From contig DATATB010000066.1 in the NCBI GenBank assembly GCA_036268995.1, forward strand, positions 1 through 52,218: a stretch of DNA of 52,218 bases, read 5' to 3'. A model generated the notes under the pieces. That model worked only from the letters and a program-made list of their open reading frames with translations, searched no databases and had not been told where the DNA came from. The position numbers and the translations under genes are program-made. This DNA comes from DATATB01 sp036268995 (GTDB lineage Bacteria > Planctomycetota > Planctomycetia > Pirellulales > PNKZ01). This document shows, one piece after another, positions 51,431 to 52,218 of this stretch. Numbering within the stretch: the stretch's first letter is position 1; each line of letters opens with the position of its first letter.

Positions 51431-52218
51431 ATGTCCGAATATTTTCGCATGCTCAACGAGCGGGTGGGATCCGGTTGGAACCGGTTCTGGTACACACCGT
51501 CCGATCCCCTGACGCTCTGCACGCTGCGCGTCTGCGTGGGCCTGATCGCCACCTACACGATTTTTACGTACAGCTTCGACTTGCTCAGCTTTTTTGGGCC
51601 CGACGCGCTGCTGCCCACCAATGTCGTACGATCGATGCAGGAAGGCCGCACCCGTTTTTCATATCTCGACTATGTGAGCAGCCCGGGCCAACTGTGGACG
51701 GTCCACGCCCTCAGCCTGGTGGCGATGGTCCTGTTCACCGTGGGCTTCGCCACGCGCGTGACTTCGGTGCTGGCCTTGGTCGTGTTTTTGTCCTACGCGC
51801 ACCGGGCGATCATGATCACCACGCAGTTCGAGCCGATCATCGCATTCTTGCTGTTCTACTTGTGCCTTGGTCCTTCCGGTGCCTACTTGTCGGTCGACCG
51901 TTGGCTGCTCATCCGCCGTCGTGGCTCCGGAGATGCCGGCGTCGTGGCCCCGTCGTATGCCGCGACGATTGCCTGCCGCCTGATGCAGGTGCATCTCACG
52001 GTCGTGTATCTGATGATGGCGCTGGGCAAGTTCTCGGCCATCGTCTGGTGGAACGGTACGGCCGCCTGGTGGTTGATGATCAATAGCCGCGACCCGCTGG
52101 TCGATTTCAGCGGCTTGAGCGCTCGAGCCATCTCCGAGAATTCAACGACGATCGGCTCCCGAGCGGCGATCTATCTGATCAATGCTTGGACGCACGCGAT
52201 CCTGGCATTCGAGTTGAC
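51431..52218 (+). CDS. HTTM-domain (vitamin K-dependent carboxylase-like) membrane protein, cut by the right edge
   Basis: The frame opens at ATG 51431 (MSEYFRMLNERVGSGWNRF) and stays open to the last base, 262 codons. It has several hydrophobic helices. 'WYTPSDPLTLCTLRVCVGLIA' and 'SFDLLSFFGPDALLP', then 'RFSYLDYVSSPGQLW', 'HRAIMITTQFEPIIAFLLFYL', 'LGPSGAYLSVDRWL' and 'VHLTVVYLMMALGKF' match the HTTM (horizontally transferred transmembrane) family related to gamma-glutamyl carboxylase. The C-terminus lies outside the window, and the substrate is unknown for bacterial members. Confidence 0.85.
   Translation, partial: MSEYFRMLNERVGSGWNRFWYTPSDPLTLCTLRVCVGLIATYTIFTYSFDLLSFFGPDALLPTNVVRSMQEGRTRFSYLDYVSSPGQLWTVHALSLVAMVLFTVGFATRVTSVLALVVFLSYAHRAIMITTQFEPIIAFLLFYLCLGPSGAYLSVDRWLLIRRRGSGDAGVVAPSYAATIACRLMQVHLTVVYLMMALGKFSAIVWWNGTAAWWLMINSRDPLVDFSGLSARAISENSTTIGSRAAIYLINAWTHAILAFEL

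Overview
The window is GC-rich bacterial DNA and almost certainly planctomycete, probably in or near the Pirellulales (the order is an inference). The evidence is the set of families present: DUF1080 proteins, a DUF1080-ThuA fusion, a large exported CxxCH heme-binding propeller protein, a Tat-exported TIM-barrel isomerase, a giant SdrD-B-like repeat protein with an 'EELEPRQLM' N-terminus, an HTTM membrane protein, and several dispersed hairpin repeats. It carries two tRNA genes and about 36 protein genes, two of them cut by the window edges.

Layout. 1-1946: probable edge of an integrated element (cut unknown gene, tyrosine integrase, tRNA-Asn). 2069-6915: ChbG/HpnK-like deacetylase and a GT2 glycosyltransferase, a FIST protein, a GH88-like hydrolase. 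7094-9352: two unrecognised genes around an AT-rich gap. 9689-16209: a seven-bladed WD40 protein and a 1795-residue repeat protein. 16400-20698: ECF sigma factor, zinc-finger anti-sigma factor and exported partner, with mutually overlapping ends, then another exported protein. 20715-25236: sugar epimerase/dehydratase, DegT aminotransferase, polyprenyl-phosphate GT2 and a GT-C transferase. 25521-33957: a tightly packed biosynthetic operon of GNAT, acyl-AMP ligase, SDR reductase, free ACP, and a type I polyketide synthase with KS-DH-ER-KR-ACP but no acyltransferase and no thioesterase. 34000-35960: 2-hydroxyacid dehydrogenase and HpcH/HpaI aldolase. 36253-47435: an exported sugar-oxidation and hydrolysis set, interrupted by modA and modC with no modB between them. 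47496-52218: a small membrane-anchored protein, tRNA-Ser, cupin, lipoprotein, a cysteine-rich exported mini-protein and an HTTM protein.

How they may work together. The operon at 25521-33957 reads as a route in which the ligase activates an acid, the free ACP carries it, and the AT-less synthase extends and fully reduces it, with the extender loaded by a transacylase encoded elsewhere. The neighbouring sugar and glycosyltransferase genes make a glycosylated lipid product a reasonable hypothesis. This operon is the best candidate for an undescribed system here. Other notable points are a 14-codon ORF joined to modA and modC by ATGA overlaps where modB would be expected, and two hairpin repeat families with two copies each.
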